Source of the DNA: an uncultured Acetatifactor sp.
GTDB lineage: Bacteria > Bacillota > Clostridia > Lachnospirales > Lachnospiraceae
Reading direction: 5' to 3'
Length of the DNA: 22,509 nucleotides
Assembly (NCBI GenBank): GCA_910585615.1
Contig: CAJUFO010000010.1
Coordinates: 62,971 to 85,479, forward strand
The first letter of the stretch is position 1. Each line of letters starts with the position of its first letter. The position numbers were made by a program, and so were the translations under genes. Of the stretch, positions 16,133-22,509 are shown in pieces. The notes beneath the pieces are model-generated. The model was given only the letters and a program-made list of their open reading frames with translations. It was not told the DNA's origin and did no database searches.

Positions 16133-17020
16133 ATGGAATTATATCATAAAAATATACGCTATCGGCTGGAGAATCTCGCGGTGGGCTTTGTGCTTTTCCT
16201 TTTTGCCGTGCTCTGTGTATATCCCGTATTGTACGTGCTGTTCGCCTCCTTCAGCGATCCTATGAAGCTGGCGCAGCATACAGGGCTTCTGTGGAAGCCG
16301 CTGGAGTTCACGCTGGAGGGATATAAGGTGGCGGCCTCCTATCAGGGAATCTGGAAGGGGTACGGGAATACCATTCTGATTGTGGTCAGCGGCGTGACCG
16401 TAAATATGTGCCTTACGGTCCTGGCGGCTTATGTCCTGTCAAAAAAGGAGCTGTACCTGCACCGGGCGATGAATCTGTTCGTAATCTTTACCATGTATTT
16501 CAGCGGCGGCCTGATTCCCACTTACATGGTGGTGAAGGGCCTGCATCTGGTGAATAGCATGCTTGCGTTGATTTTGCCCGTGGCCATCAATACCTGGAAT
16601 CTAATCATCCTGCGGACCTCCATGGAGGAGATGCCAAAGAGCCTCACGGAGGCGGCCAAAATCGACGGCGCAGGGGATTGGACGATTCTCCTAAAGGTAG
16701 TGATCCCGCTGATCAAGCCCACTCTGGCCGTGCTGGTTCTCTATTATGTGGTACAGCACTGGAATTCCTGGTTCAATGCCATGATCTATCTGCAGAGCAG
16801 AGAGAAGTATCCCCTGCAGCTGTTCCTTCGTGAGATATTGGTTTCGGGAACCTCCAATTCGGCGGCCTCCCAGGGATTCGACATGACGGAGCTTGACCAA
16901 TACAAGCAGCTCGTGAAATATTGTACCACGATTCTGGCCACGGCGCCAATCCTGTGCATCTATCCGTTTTTGCAGAAATATTTTGTAAAGGGCGTCTTAA
17001 TCGGCTCCGTGAAAGAATGA
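16133..17020 (+). CDS. lplC: ABC sugar permease, LplC/YtcP type
   Basis: This 295-residue permease has six predicted membrane helices and a clear EAA loop (LTEAAKIDGAGDWTILLKVVIP, about 171-192). It also has the FTMYFSGGLIPTYMVVKGLHL segment characteristic of the LplC/YtcP branch. It follows the first permease gene after 12 bases and has its own GGGAGGA ribosome site. It should pair with the upstream permease as the second half of the channel for the lipoprotein-bound sugar. The gene symbol is by family resemblance. Confidence 0.94.
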   Translation: MELYHKNIRYRLENLAVGFVLFLFAVLCVYPVLYVLFASFSDPMKLAQHTGLLWKPLEFTLEGYKVAASYQGIWKGYGNTILIVVSGVTVNMCLTVLAAYVLSKKELYLHRAMNLFVIFTMYFSGGLIPTYMVVKGLHLVNSMLALILPVAINTWNLIILRTSMEEMPKSLTEAAKIDGAGDWTILLKVVIPLIKPTLAVLVLYYVVQHWNSWFNAMIYLQSREKYPLQLFLREILVSGTSNSAASQGFDMTELDQYKQLVKYCTTILATAPILCIYPFLQKYFVKGVLIGSVKE

Positions 17021-17038
17021 AAAAAGGGGGAAGGACAG

Positions 17039-18052
17039 ATGGATGAATTGACAAAAAAAGTATTGACCGACCAACGGCTCGTGGCCTATCAGGAAGAATG
17101 GTTCAGGAAGCTGGAGGCGCTGTTTGACGGGACAGGAGAAAACCAGATGACGCTGTCTGGCATCTTCGGAGCGTCTGCGGACCCGAATCTAATCTACCGG
17201 GAACCGGAGAGGTGGATGGATGAGGCGATGGACAATCTGGCACAGCGGGCATACGACGCTATTTCAGCCCCGCGGTTTGTGCCCCTATGCGTGGAGAGCG
17301 CGTTGTATGGCGTACATTTCGTGGACAAAATACTGGGGGCGGAGGTCTTTTTCCAGGACGGACAGTGGTACAACCATTCTCTGAAACAGGAAGTGGGGGA
17401 ACTGGAGCTGCCGAATCTGGAAGGGAACGAGACCTGGAAGCTGGCCAGACGGGTCGCGGAGGCGTTTTTGGCTTCGGAGACCACGGTTCCGCTCTTCGGG
17501 CTGCCCACCATAGCCAGCGTGGCCAATATCGCTGTAAATCTATATGGGGAAGAAATCCTGGTGGCGATGCTCTCGGAGCCGGAGGCAGCGGAACATGACC
17601 TGCGAATCATCAATGAGGTATTAAAGGAAATCCATAGATGGTATCTTGCCCATATCCCCATGAAGCGCCTGCAGCCCGTAATCTCCTGGGACCGGACGCA
17701 GCCACCGGGATATGGACAGATCTGCGGCTGCACCACACAGCTGGTGTCCCCGGCTTTGTACGAAGAATTCCTGTATCCGCTGGACAACGAGCTTTTGGGC
17801 GTATATCCCAGGAGAGGGATGATTCATTTGTGCGGAAGCCACGGTCACCTGATTCCTTTGTTCGCCAAGATGCAGAATCTAAAAAGCGTGCAGCTCAACG
17901 ACAGGGCGGCGGGGGACCTGGAACTCTATGTCCGGGGGCTTCGGGCGGATCAGGTAATCTACCTGAATCCATGCAAGGAGATGCCCCTGGAGAGGGGACT
18001 TGAGATTGCGGCCGGGAGAAGGCTGGTGGTAGTGGGCGATTACAAATTGTAA
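17039..18052 (+). CDS. Uroporphyrinogen decarboxylase-family (MtaA/CmuA-like) protein
   Basis: This 337-residue protein belongs to the URO-D superfamily, a TIM-barrel group that includes heme-pathway HemE and the corrinoid/thiol methyltransferases MtaA and CmuA. The HLCGSHGHLIPLF segment (about 263-275), with its His-x-Cys pair, matches the metal-binding site of the methyltransferase branch better than HemE. The CGCTTQLVSPALYEEFLYP stretch (about 229-247) is also typical. It starts 18 bases after the second permease behind a purine-rich AAGGGGGAAGGA site, so it is the last gene of the ABC operon. No corrinoid protein or other heme gene is nearby. Such genes recur in gut Lachnospiraceae sugar loci, to my knowledge without a proven reaction. 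Demethylation of a methylated sugar or glycoside after import is one possibility; that is speculation. Confidence 0.88.
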   Translation: MDELTKKVLTDQRLVAYQEEWFRKLEALFDGTGENQMTLSGIFGASADPNLIYREPERWMDEAMDNLAQRAYDAISAPRFVPLCVESALYGVHFVDKILGAEVFFQDGQWYNHSLKQEVGELELPNLEGNETWKLARRVAEAFLASETTVPLFGLPTIASVANIAVNLYGEEILVAMLSEPEAAEHDLRIINEVLKEIHRWYLAHIPMKRLQPVISWDRTQPPGYGQICGCTTQLVSPALYEEFLYPLDNELLGVYPRRGMIHLCGSHGHLIPLFAKMQNLKSVQLNDRAAGDLELYVRGLRADQVIYLNPCKEMPLERGLEIAAGRRLVVVGDYKL

Positions 18053-18111
18053 GACAAGACTGAGATAAAAATGCCGGAGGGCGCATTGACCAAACGCTAA
18101 TCAATGGGCTC

Positions 18112-18129
18112 TCTTTCCTTGCGGAAAGA
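18112..18129. other. Short hairpin after the URO-D gene
   Basis: TCTTTCC-TTGC-GGAAAGA forms a perfect 7-bp stem with a four-base loop, 60 bases after the URO-D stop. No T-tract follows on either strand, so it is not a standard terminator; it may be a 3'-end stabilising or Rho-linked structure. The 18053-18111 spacer before it contains a weaker AATGC/GCATT stem and nothing else recognised. Confidence 0.3.
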
Positions 18130-18144
18130 AAAGGATCTTGATGG

Positions 18145-18162
18145 AAAATTATGTATAATTTT
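18145..18162. repeat. Perfect 18-bp AT-rich palindrome, possible operator
   Basis: AAAATTAT-GT-ATAATTTT is a perfect inverted repeat about 50 bases upstream of the -35 box of the MATE promoter. The position suits an activator or repressor site. No regulator gene adjoins it, so the binding protein is unknown. Confidence 0.4.
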
Positions 18163-18211
18163 ATTGCTTTTTACAGCAAAATGATTATGCAAAATGCCGG
18201 AAAGATTTTTG

Positions 18212-18240
18212 TTGACAATCTCTGGCAATGAAACTAAAAT
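18212..18240 (+). promoter_or_regulatory. Strong sigma-A promoter of the MATE-ADP-ribosylglycohydrolase unit
   Basis: A perfect -35 TTGACA (18212-18217), a 17-base spacer and a 5-of-6 -10 TAAAAT (18235-18240). Transcription would begin near 18247, leaving a leader of about 230 nt before the MATE start codon. Confidence 0.75.
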
Positions 18241-18477
18241 ACATCTAAGAAAATACCAAAGCCATTTGGGTGGGTTCATCCCCACTATCCATTACGCGTA
18301 AAGGAGCGCGGCAGCAGAGAAGGAATTTATCATCGCATATTGGGTCAAATTTTTGTTTTGTTGTCCAATGTAGATAAAATCTTCAAACAGCACATTGCCA
18401 CCATCCCTTGCGCGGGAGGATTCGAATGCAGCTTTGGCTTTTTTTATGAAAAATTTTATGTCTGGCGGTGCGTGCAT
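18241..18477 (+). promoter_or_regulatory. Long structured leader of the MATE gene
   Basis: The leader holds a CCAAA-GCCA-TTTGG hairpin (18256-18269) and a GTGGG/CCCAC hairpin (about 18270-18284). Further on, a GCTTTGGC segment (18431-18438) could instead pair with CCAAAGC at 18256-18262 and is followed by seven T residues. An upstream ORF with a strong ribosome site lies at 18426-18449. I do not recognise a known riboswitch. Attenuation of the downstream exporter is possible but unproven. Confidence 0.4.
18426..18449 (+). CDS. Candidate 7-residue leader peptide (upstream ORF)
   Basis: ATG CAG CTT TGG CTT TTT TTA TGA encodes MQLWLFL. It is preceded by GGGAGGA at a 6-base spacing, a far better ribosome site than that of the MATE gene itself. 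Its stop is 28 bases before the MATE ATG. A translated leader before an exporter gene could couple expression to ribosome stalling, as with antibiotic-inducible leaders. The tiny length means it may also be chance. Confidence 0.33.
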   Translation: MQLWLFL

Positions 18478-19854
18478 ATGATGAAGACAGGTTTGAGGAA
18501 ATTGGGGACACAGACTAGCTCAGGGGCTAGGGATTACACCTTGTACAGAATGCTATATCCAATCGTGCTGGAGTTGATTTTCGCCTACATCTGCAGCAGT
18601 ATCAACCAGATGATCATCAACAGCTTCTCCAGCCAGGCAATCGCCGCCACCACGGCGGTGGGGACTTTCTCATCGCTGATGCTGACTACCTTTGCCATCT
18701 TCTATGCCGGGCAGAGCATCCTCTTAGCGCCCTGCTGGGGCAGGAAGGAGTATGCGGAGGGCCGCCAGATTCTGACTGTGGGGCTGATTGACAACATCCT
18801 GTTGGGGCTGGGGCTGGCCGTCATCTGGTTCTGCGCGGGAAGCTTCATCATGGGGCTGATTCATGTCCCCGCCGACCTCTGGGACATGTCCGGGGACTAT
18901 CTGTCCGTGGCGCTGGGCCTGTCGGTCTTCCAGGGCGTCACTGCCACCTTTGCCACTGCTTTCCGGGCAATCGGCAAGATGAAGACCGCCATGGCAGGGA
19001 GCTGTCTCATCAACGGCAGCTGGATCCTGTGGGAAGCCCTGATCCTATGGCTGGTTCCCACAGGCAGACAGGATATCCGCCACTATGCCCTTGCCGCCAT
19101 CCTGGCCCATATCCTGGGATGCGTCTTTTATATCCACCAGGCCTCCAGGGACGAAAACATCCGTCTGAAGCTCCTCCACTCCAACTGGCGCACCTCCTTT
19201 GGGGCCACCACCAGGCGGATCGCCCACCTGGGCGTATTCAGCGGAATGGAAAGCGTCATCTACGTGTTATCCCAGACCATAGTGGTCTCCATGATCGGGA
19301 CACTGGGCACGCAGTCGCTTCTGGTAAAGGGCTATACCGCGAATCTGATCAATTATATCATCCTGCCGGCCTCCGCCATTCCTATCGCCGCCTCTACCCT
19401 GATCGGGCTGAGCCTGGGGAAGCGGGACGAGGGGCAGATGCTCCGGTATTTCCGCCAGAGCTTCCGCCTGGTCTGCGCCGCCACGGTGCTGCTGGAAATC
19501 GCGGCCCTTCTCTTCGGGCGGCAGTTCTTTGGCATGTATACAAGCGACCCGCAGTTATTGGACGCGTGCATGGTAATCCTGAAAATCGAAATCGCCATGG
19601 AGCTGTTTCGGAGCATCGCCGCCCTGCTGGTAGCCTGCCTGAAAGCCATCGGGGATGTGCGGATGCCGTTCTTCATGGTCATCCTGGGCTCCCTGATCAA
19701 TATCGGGGTCTCATGGCTCTTCGGCATAAAGGCGGGCCTGGGGCTCCCCGGCATCTGGATCGGCTACTGGGCGGATCTGGCCTTCCGCGGCATATGGGGG
19801 CTCCTGTTATGGAGGAAGCATACCAGACGCCACAGCTATCCTGTGTGGAAATAG
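18478..19854 (+). CDS. MATE-family efflux transporter
   Basis: This 458-residue protein has about twelve membrane helices in two similar halves. It has the usual MATE pattern: an early helix with INQMIINSFSSQAIAA followed by GTFSS, and the second half repeating a substrate-pathway helix with ASAIPIAASTLIGLSLGKRDEGQ. MATE proteins export cationic drugs or metabolites in exchange for Na+ or H+. The start is the first of two adjacent ATGs. Its ribosome site (GGCGGTG) is poor, and the frame is open upstream to 18340 without any ribosome site, so the start is uncertain by a few residues. It is 25 bases upstream of the ADP-ribosylglycohydrolase-fold gene, so the two are probably co-transcribed. Its substrate is unknown; in a sugar locus it might export a metabolic by-product or an aglycone. 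Confidence 0.9.
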   Translation: MMKTGLRKLGTQTSSGARDYTLYRMLYPIVLELIFAYICSSINQMIINSFSSQAIAATTAVGTFSSLMLTTFAIFYAGQSILLAPCWGRKEYAEGRQILTVGLIDNILLGLGLAVIWFCAGSFIMGLIHVPADLWDMSGDYLSVALGLSVFQGVTATFATAFRAIGKMKTAMAGSCLINGSWILWEALILWLVPTGRQDIRHYALAAILAHILGCVFYIHQASRDENIRLKLLHSNWRTSFGATTRRIAHLGVFSGMESVIYVLSQTIVVSMIGTLGTQSLLVKGYTANLINYIILPASAIPIAASTLIGLSLGKRDEGQMLRYFRQSFRLVCAATVLLEIAALLFGRQFFGMYTSDPQLLDACMVILKIEIAMELFRSIAALLVACLKAIGDVRMPFFMVILGSLINIGVSWLFGIKAGLGLPGIWIGYWADLAFRGIWGLLLWRKHTRRHSYPVWK

Positions 19855-19879
19855 CAAAAAACGAACGGAGCATAGCGAT

Positions 19880-22168
19880 ATGACGACAATGAATCCGGAA
19901 TACATCGAAAAAATCTACGCCGGGTGGCTGGCAAAGGTCATCGGCGTGCGCCTGGGCGCCCCAATAGAGGGCTGGACCTACGAAAGAATCCAGGCCGAGC
20001 TGGGAGAGCTGGCTGGATACCCGAAGGAGTACAGACAGTTCGCGGCGGACGACGACACCAACGGCCCCCTGTTCTTCCTGCGGGCCCTGGGGGACAGCGA
20101 GGAGGGCTACGATATTTCCGCCCAGGACGTGGGCAATGCCCTGCTGAACTACGCCAGCTACGAATCCGGCTTCTTCTGGTGGGGCGGCTATGGCGTCTCC
20201 ACGGAGCACACTGCCTATCTCAACCTCCGGGCCGGCGTGGAGGCGCCCCTGTCCGGCAGCATCGAAAAGAACGGCTGCACCGTGGCCGAGCAGATTGGCG
20301 GGCAGATTTTCATCGATACCTGGGGCCTGGTGGCCCCGGGCAATCCTGACCTTGCCGCGAGATACGCCGAGAAGGCCGCCAGCGTCACCCACGGGGGCAA
20401 CGGCGTCTACGGGGGCGTCTTCGTGGCCAGCTGCATCAGCTACGCTTTTCTGGAGACGGACATCCGTAAAATCATAGAAAAGGGCCTGTCCTACATCCCC
20501 GCGGACAGCGAATACACGAAAGTAGTCCGCAGCGTCATGGCCTTCCATGAGGCAAATCCGGCGGATTGGCGGAAAGGCTACGGTTACGTCAGGGACAATT
20601 TCGGCTATGACAGATACCCGGGGGCCTGCCACATCATCCCCAACATCGGCGTGATGATCGTCTCCCTGCTCTATGGGGAGGGAGATTTCGCAAGGACACT
20701 GGACATCTGCAACATGTGCGGCTGGGACACGGACTGCAATGTGGGCAACGTGGCCACCATCATGGGCGTGCGCTGCGGATTGGAGGGCATCCCCCAGACT
20801 CTGCGCCGCCCCATTAATGATATCCTGATCTGCTCCAGCGTCATGGGCTCCCTGAACATCACGGACATCCCCCAGGGCGCTGATTATATCGCCAGGCTGG
20901 CCGCCGCGGTGGCCGGGTGGGAGCTGCCGGAGCCCTGGCGGGAAATCCTGAATCGGAAGCATACCGGATGCCATTTCGAATATCCCGGTTCCACTTTTGG
21001 GCTGCGAGTCAAGAGCCTACGCCCGGAGCAGGCCGCCGCTAACGGTTCCCTGTGCGGCAACGACCAGAGCCAGGCTTCCGCTGATGGTTCCCTGTGTGCC
21101 GAAAACCAGAATTCGCCCGCCGACCTGCGCAATACCGACTTGGATGCCCACACAGGCTCCCGCTCCCTGCTCGTCACCATCCCCCCGGCGGTGGGCATAG
21201 GATATATGCTCTACAAAAAGACCTACTACGTCCCCGGCGACTTCGATGACAACAGATACCAGCCCAGCTTCTCCCCCACCCTCTACCCCGGCCAGCGGAT
21301 TTACGGATTCCTGAAGCTTGCCCCGGAGAGCGGGGACTGCACTGTTCTGGCCTATGTGCGCAACGCAACCACTGGCGAGATTATCACTGGTGGGGAGATA
21401 CCTCTAAGCAAAACGGAATGGAAAGAAGTCTCCCTTGCCACCCCTTTCCAGGAAAACGGCCTGCTGGACGAGGCGGGCTTTCTCCTGAAGAGGGCCGCGG
21501 AAGGAGACGGCGAATCTCTCCAGGTGTTGTTGGACGATTTCTGCCAGGAGGGCGCGGCGGACTATACCATTGACCTGGCAAAATCCGCCATGGAGGTCTG
21601 GAGTCCCATCCAAAAGGAAATCCGTCAGTTCACCAAGCTCAAAGGCCTCACCTGGCTTGCCGATGGCAGGCTGCACTTAAGCTGCGCCGATTTCGGCGAG
21701 GTGTACACTGGAGGCTACGATTGGGAAGACTATACCGCCACCTTCCATATACGCCCGGAGTGCCCGGGCTCCCACATGGTGAATGTCCGCGCCAAAGGGG
21801 CCATCCGCTCCTATGCCGCCGGTTTCTATGCTCCAGGTAAATTCGGTTTCTACAAGAACCAAATCTACTATCTGCCTCTGGCGGAGACTGGCTCAATCAC
21901 AGGGAAAAGCCCGGAATCCTGCCGCACCCAAATCAGCTATGTACCCCTGACTGAGACGGCCTTTCCCTGGGAAATGGGGACAGAATATACCATCTGCGTC
22001 ACGGCAAAGGGAAACCATTTCGCCGTATCGTTGAACGGTCAGAAAATGTTTGAAATTACGGATGATAATCATCCCTACCTAAACGGCGGCATCGGCCTCT
22101 CCGTCAGGGACGGCGGGCACATCATCTGCCGCAGCATAAAGGTGGCTCCCTGCCTCACGGAATCATAG
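19880..22168 (+). CDS. ADP-ribosylglycohydrolase-fold protein with C-terminal jelly-roll domains
   Basis: The first 350 residues of this 762-residue protein follow the DraG/ARH fold: start MNPEYIEKIYAGWLAKVIGVRLGAPIEG, metal motif DDDT (57-60), the HGGNGVYGG segment (171-179) and the second metal motif WDTDCNVGN (282-290). In classical ADP-ribosylhydrolases these motifs read TDDT and DTDT, so the first Thr is Asp and the last Thr is Cys here. A linker (about 380-420) with an internal duplication leads to beta-rich regions (about 425-560 and 590-760) that look like carbohydrate-binding or concanavalin-type jelly rolls. No signal peptide is present. Ribosome site CGGAG lies 9 bases before the ATG. 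Gut bacteria often encode such proteins in glycan loci, so hydrolysis of a sugar or nucleoside-type glycoside may be more likely than protein de-ADP-ribosylation; this is inference. Confidence 0.9.
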   Translation: MTTMNPEYIEKIYAGWLAKVIGVRLGAPIEGWTYERIQAELGELAGYPKEYRQFAADDDTNGPLFFLRALGDSEEGYDISAQDVGNALLNYASYESGFFWWGGYGVSTEHTAYLNLRAGVEAPLSGSIEKNGCTVAEQIGGQIFIDTWGLVAPGNPDLAARYAEKAASVTHGGNGVYGGVFVASCISYAFLETDIRKIIEKGLSYIPADSEYTKVVRSVMAFHEANPADWRKGYGYVRDNFGYDRYPGACHIIPNIGVMIVSLLYGEGDFARTLDICNMCGWDTDCNVGNVATIMGVRCGLEGIPQTLRRPINDILICSSVMGSLNITDIPQGADYIARLAAAVAGWELPEPWREILNRKHTGCHFEYPGSTFGLRVKSLRPEQAAANGSLCGNDQSQASADGSLCAENQNSPADLRNTDLDAHTGSRSLLVTIPPAVGIGYMLYKKTYYVPGDFDDNRYQPSFSPTLYPGQRIYGFLKLAPESGDCTVLAYVRNATTGEIITGGEIPLSKTEWKEVSLATPFQENGLLDEAGFLLKRAAEGDGESLQVLLDDFCQEGAADYTIDLAKSAMEVWSPIQKEIRQFTKLKGLTWLADGRLHLSCADFGEVYTGGYDWEDYTATFHIRPECPGSHMVNVRAKGAIRSYAAGFYAPGKFGFYKNQIYYLPLAETGSITGKSPESCRTQISYVPLTETAFPWEMGTEYTICVTAKGNHFAVSLNGQKMFEITDDNHPYLNGGIGLSVRDGGHIICRSIKVAPCLTES
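21035..21109 (+). repeat. Imperfect tandem duplication in the interdomain linker
   Basis: Two 33-base copies (21035-21067 and 21077-21109, period 42) match at about 25 of 33 positions and share an 11-base core GGTTCCCTGTG. They encode AANGSLCGNDQ and SADGSLCAENQ in the linker between the hydrolase and jelly-roll domains. The period is a multiple of three, so the frame is kept. Confidence 0.75.
21860..21961 (+). repeat. Second in-frame imperfect duplication, period 69
   Basis: Residues QIYYLPLAETG (21860-21892) and QISYVPLTETA (21929-21961) are similar in protein and DNA. The 12-residue stretch between them looks like a polar insertion loop in the last jelly-roll domain. It may be a local duplication that lengthened a surface loop. 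Confidence 0.5.
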
Positions 22169-22442
22169 CAGACTGTCCCGATAGATATGCAGAATCTCCG
22201 TCCCAGAGGTAAGGCAAACAGACACAGTGAAAAGAAATTGGCTGGGACAGAAAAACCAAGCAGCGCAAAAGCGGTCATTGCCGTACTGAAAGCCGAGACC
22301 TTATTTGTCCCAAACAGGCCTATTACCTTAGCGCTTAGATAAAAACCAAAAGATACCAGAAGTTCAACACACTTGAGTTTCAAATTTTGCCTATCCTGAA
22401 ATCATTAAGCAGATAGAAAACCTTAAAGATTTTAAAAGGCTA
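22169..22442. other. Spacer after the ADP-ribosylglycohydrolase-fold gene; no gene recognised
   Basis: The spacer contains an inverted pair CTGTCCC (22173-22179) and GGGACAG (22244-22250), and a further TGTCCCA (22306-22312) that can pair with TGGGACA (22243-22249). There is no clear U-tract terminator. The minus strand has a hydrophobic open frame from a TTG near 22383, preceded by AGGATAGG, but it reads back into the upstream gene and has no recognised relative. Confidence 0.4.
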
Positions 22443-22471
22443 TTGAGAAAAAATCTTTTTCAGCGTATACT
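22443..22471 (+). promoter_or_regulatory. Sigma-A promoter pointing off the right edge
   Basis: TTGAGA (22443-22448), a 17-base spacer and TATACT (22466-22471) match the consensus at 5 of 6 positions in each box. The gene it drives lies outside the window. Confidence 0.68.
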
Positions 22472-22476
22472 GTTAT

Positions 22477-22504
22477 CAATGGGAAAGAACCCTCCCAATG
22501 GGAA
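22477..22504 (+). repeat. Direct repeat CAATGGGAA just downstream of the promoter
   Basis: CAATGGGAA occurs at 22477-22485 and 22496-22504, 19 bases apart and directly downstream of the -10 box. The second copy is also part of CCCAATGGG. The placement suggests an operator for the unseen downstream unit. Confidence 0.45.
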
Positions 22505-22509
22505 GAATC

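Noticed and set aside
18340..18477. MATE protein extended N-terminally from a TTG at 18340
   Set aside because: No ribosome site precedes it, and the extra residues would be unusual for MATE proteins, which start shortly before the first helix.
19697..20974. Long minus-strand frame across the MATE/ADP-ribosylglycohydrolase-fold junction
   Set aside because: It spans two well-supported plus-strand genes in antisense and shows no recognisable domain.
22075..22383. Hydrophobic 102-residue minus-strand frame at the right end
   Set aside because: It has only a TTG start, its C-terminus reads antisense into a well-supported gene, and it resembles no family I know; kept only as a remark on the spacer.

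Overview
The window looks like a carbohydrate-utilisation island from a gut-type Lachnospiraceae (Clostridia), about 22.5 kb. The grounds are gene content and style rather than any single marker: a membrane-anchored YesN-like AraC regulator, an LplB/LplC-type ABC importer without its own ATPase, an RpiR regulator, GH3 and GH110-like enzymes without signal peptides, an ADP-ribosylglycohydrolase-fold protein, strong AGGAGG ribosome sites, and coding DNA that is GC-rich compared with AT-rich intergenic regions. The genus is not determined; the assignment is inference.

Left arm (1-8554, all minus strand). A promoter with a TAGAAT/ATTCTA operator cluster drives rpiR, an MFS transporter, a 76-residue small protein and a GH3 beta-glycosidase. 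These four genes overlap by 1-4 bases at every junction, so they form a translationally coupled operon. Just past the GH3 stop lies a separate extended -10 promoter. It precedes a MoxR-type AAA+ ATPase and a DUF5682 protein, which overlap by 13 bases; DUF5682 runs off the left edge. This pair is not obviously about sugars and is the most system-like element present. DUF5682 also carries a motif set like that of the TraB/TIKI/ChaN superfamily.

Middle (8605-13155, minus strand). A cytosolic beta-helix enzyme resembling GH110 alpha-1,3-galactosidases has its own promoter and terminator. Upstream of it is the large AraC-family transmembrane regulator, with another hairpin terminator between them.

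Right arm (13406-22168, plus strand). Divergent from araC is a lipoprotein - permease - permease - uroporphyrinogen-decarboxylase-family operon. The 250-base divergent region contains repeated ATGGCA motifs, including an exact 12-mer twice, that could bind the AraC protein. A consensus promoter (TTGACA, 17 bases, TAAAAT) then starts a second plus-strand unit. It has a leader of about 230 nt containing a 7-codon upstream ORF with a strong ribosome site, then a MATE-family exporter and an ADP-ribosylglycohydrolase-fold/jelly-roll protein. A last promoter with a direct repeat at 22443-22504 points off the right edge.

Working model (inference): the AraC sensor detects an extracellular glycan signal and induces the ABC importer. 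Cytosolic GH110-like, GH3 and perhaps ADP-ribosylglycohydrolase-fold enzymes trim the imported sugars. The RpiR operon handles a second, MFS-imported substrate. No RNA genes, insertion sequences, CRISPR arrays or phage genes were seen.
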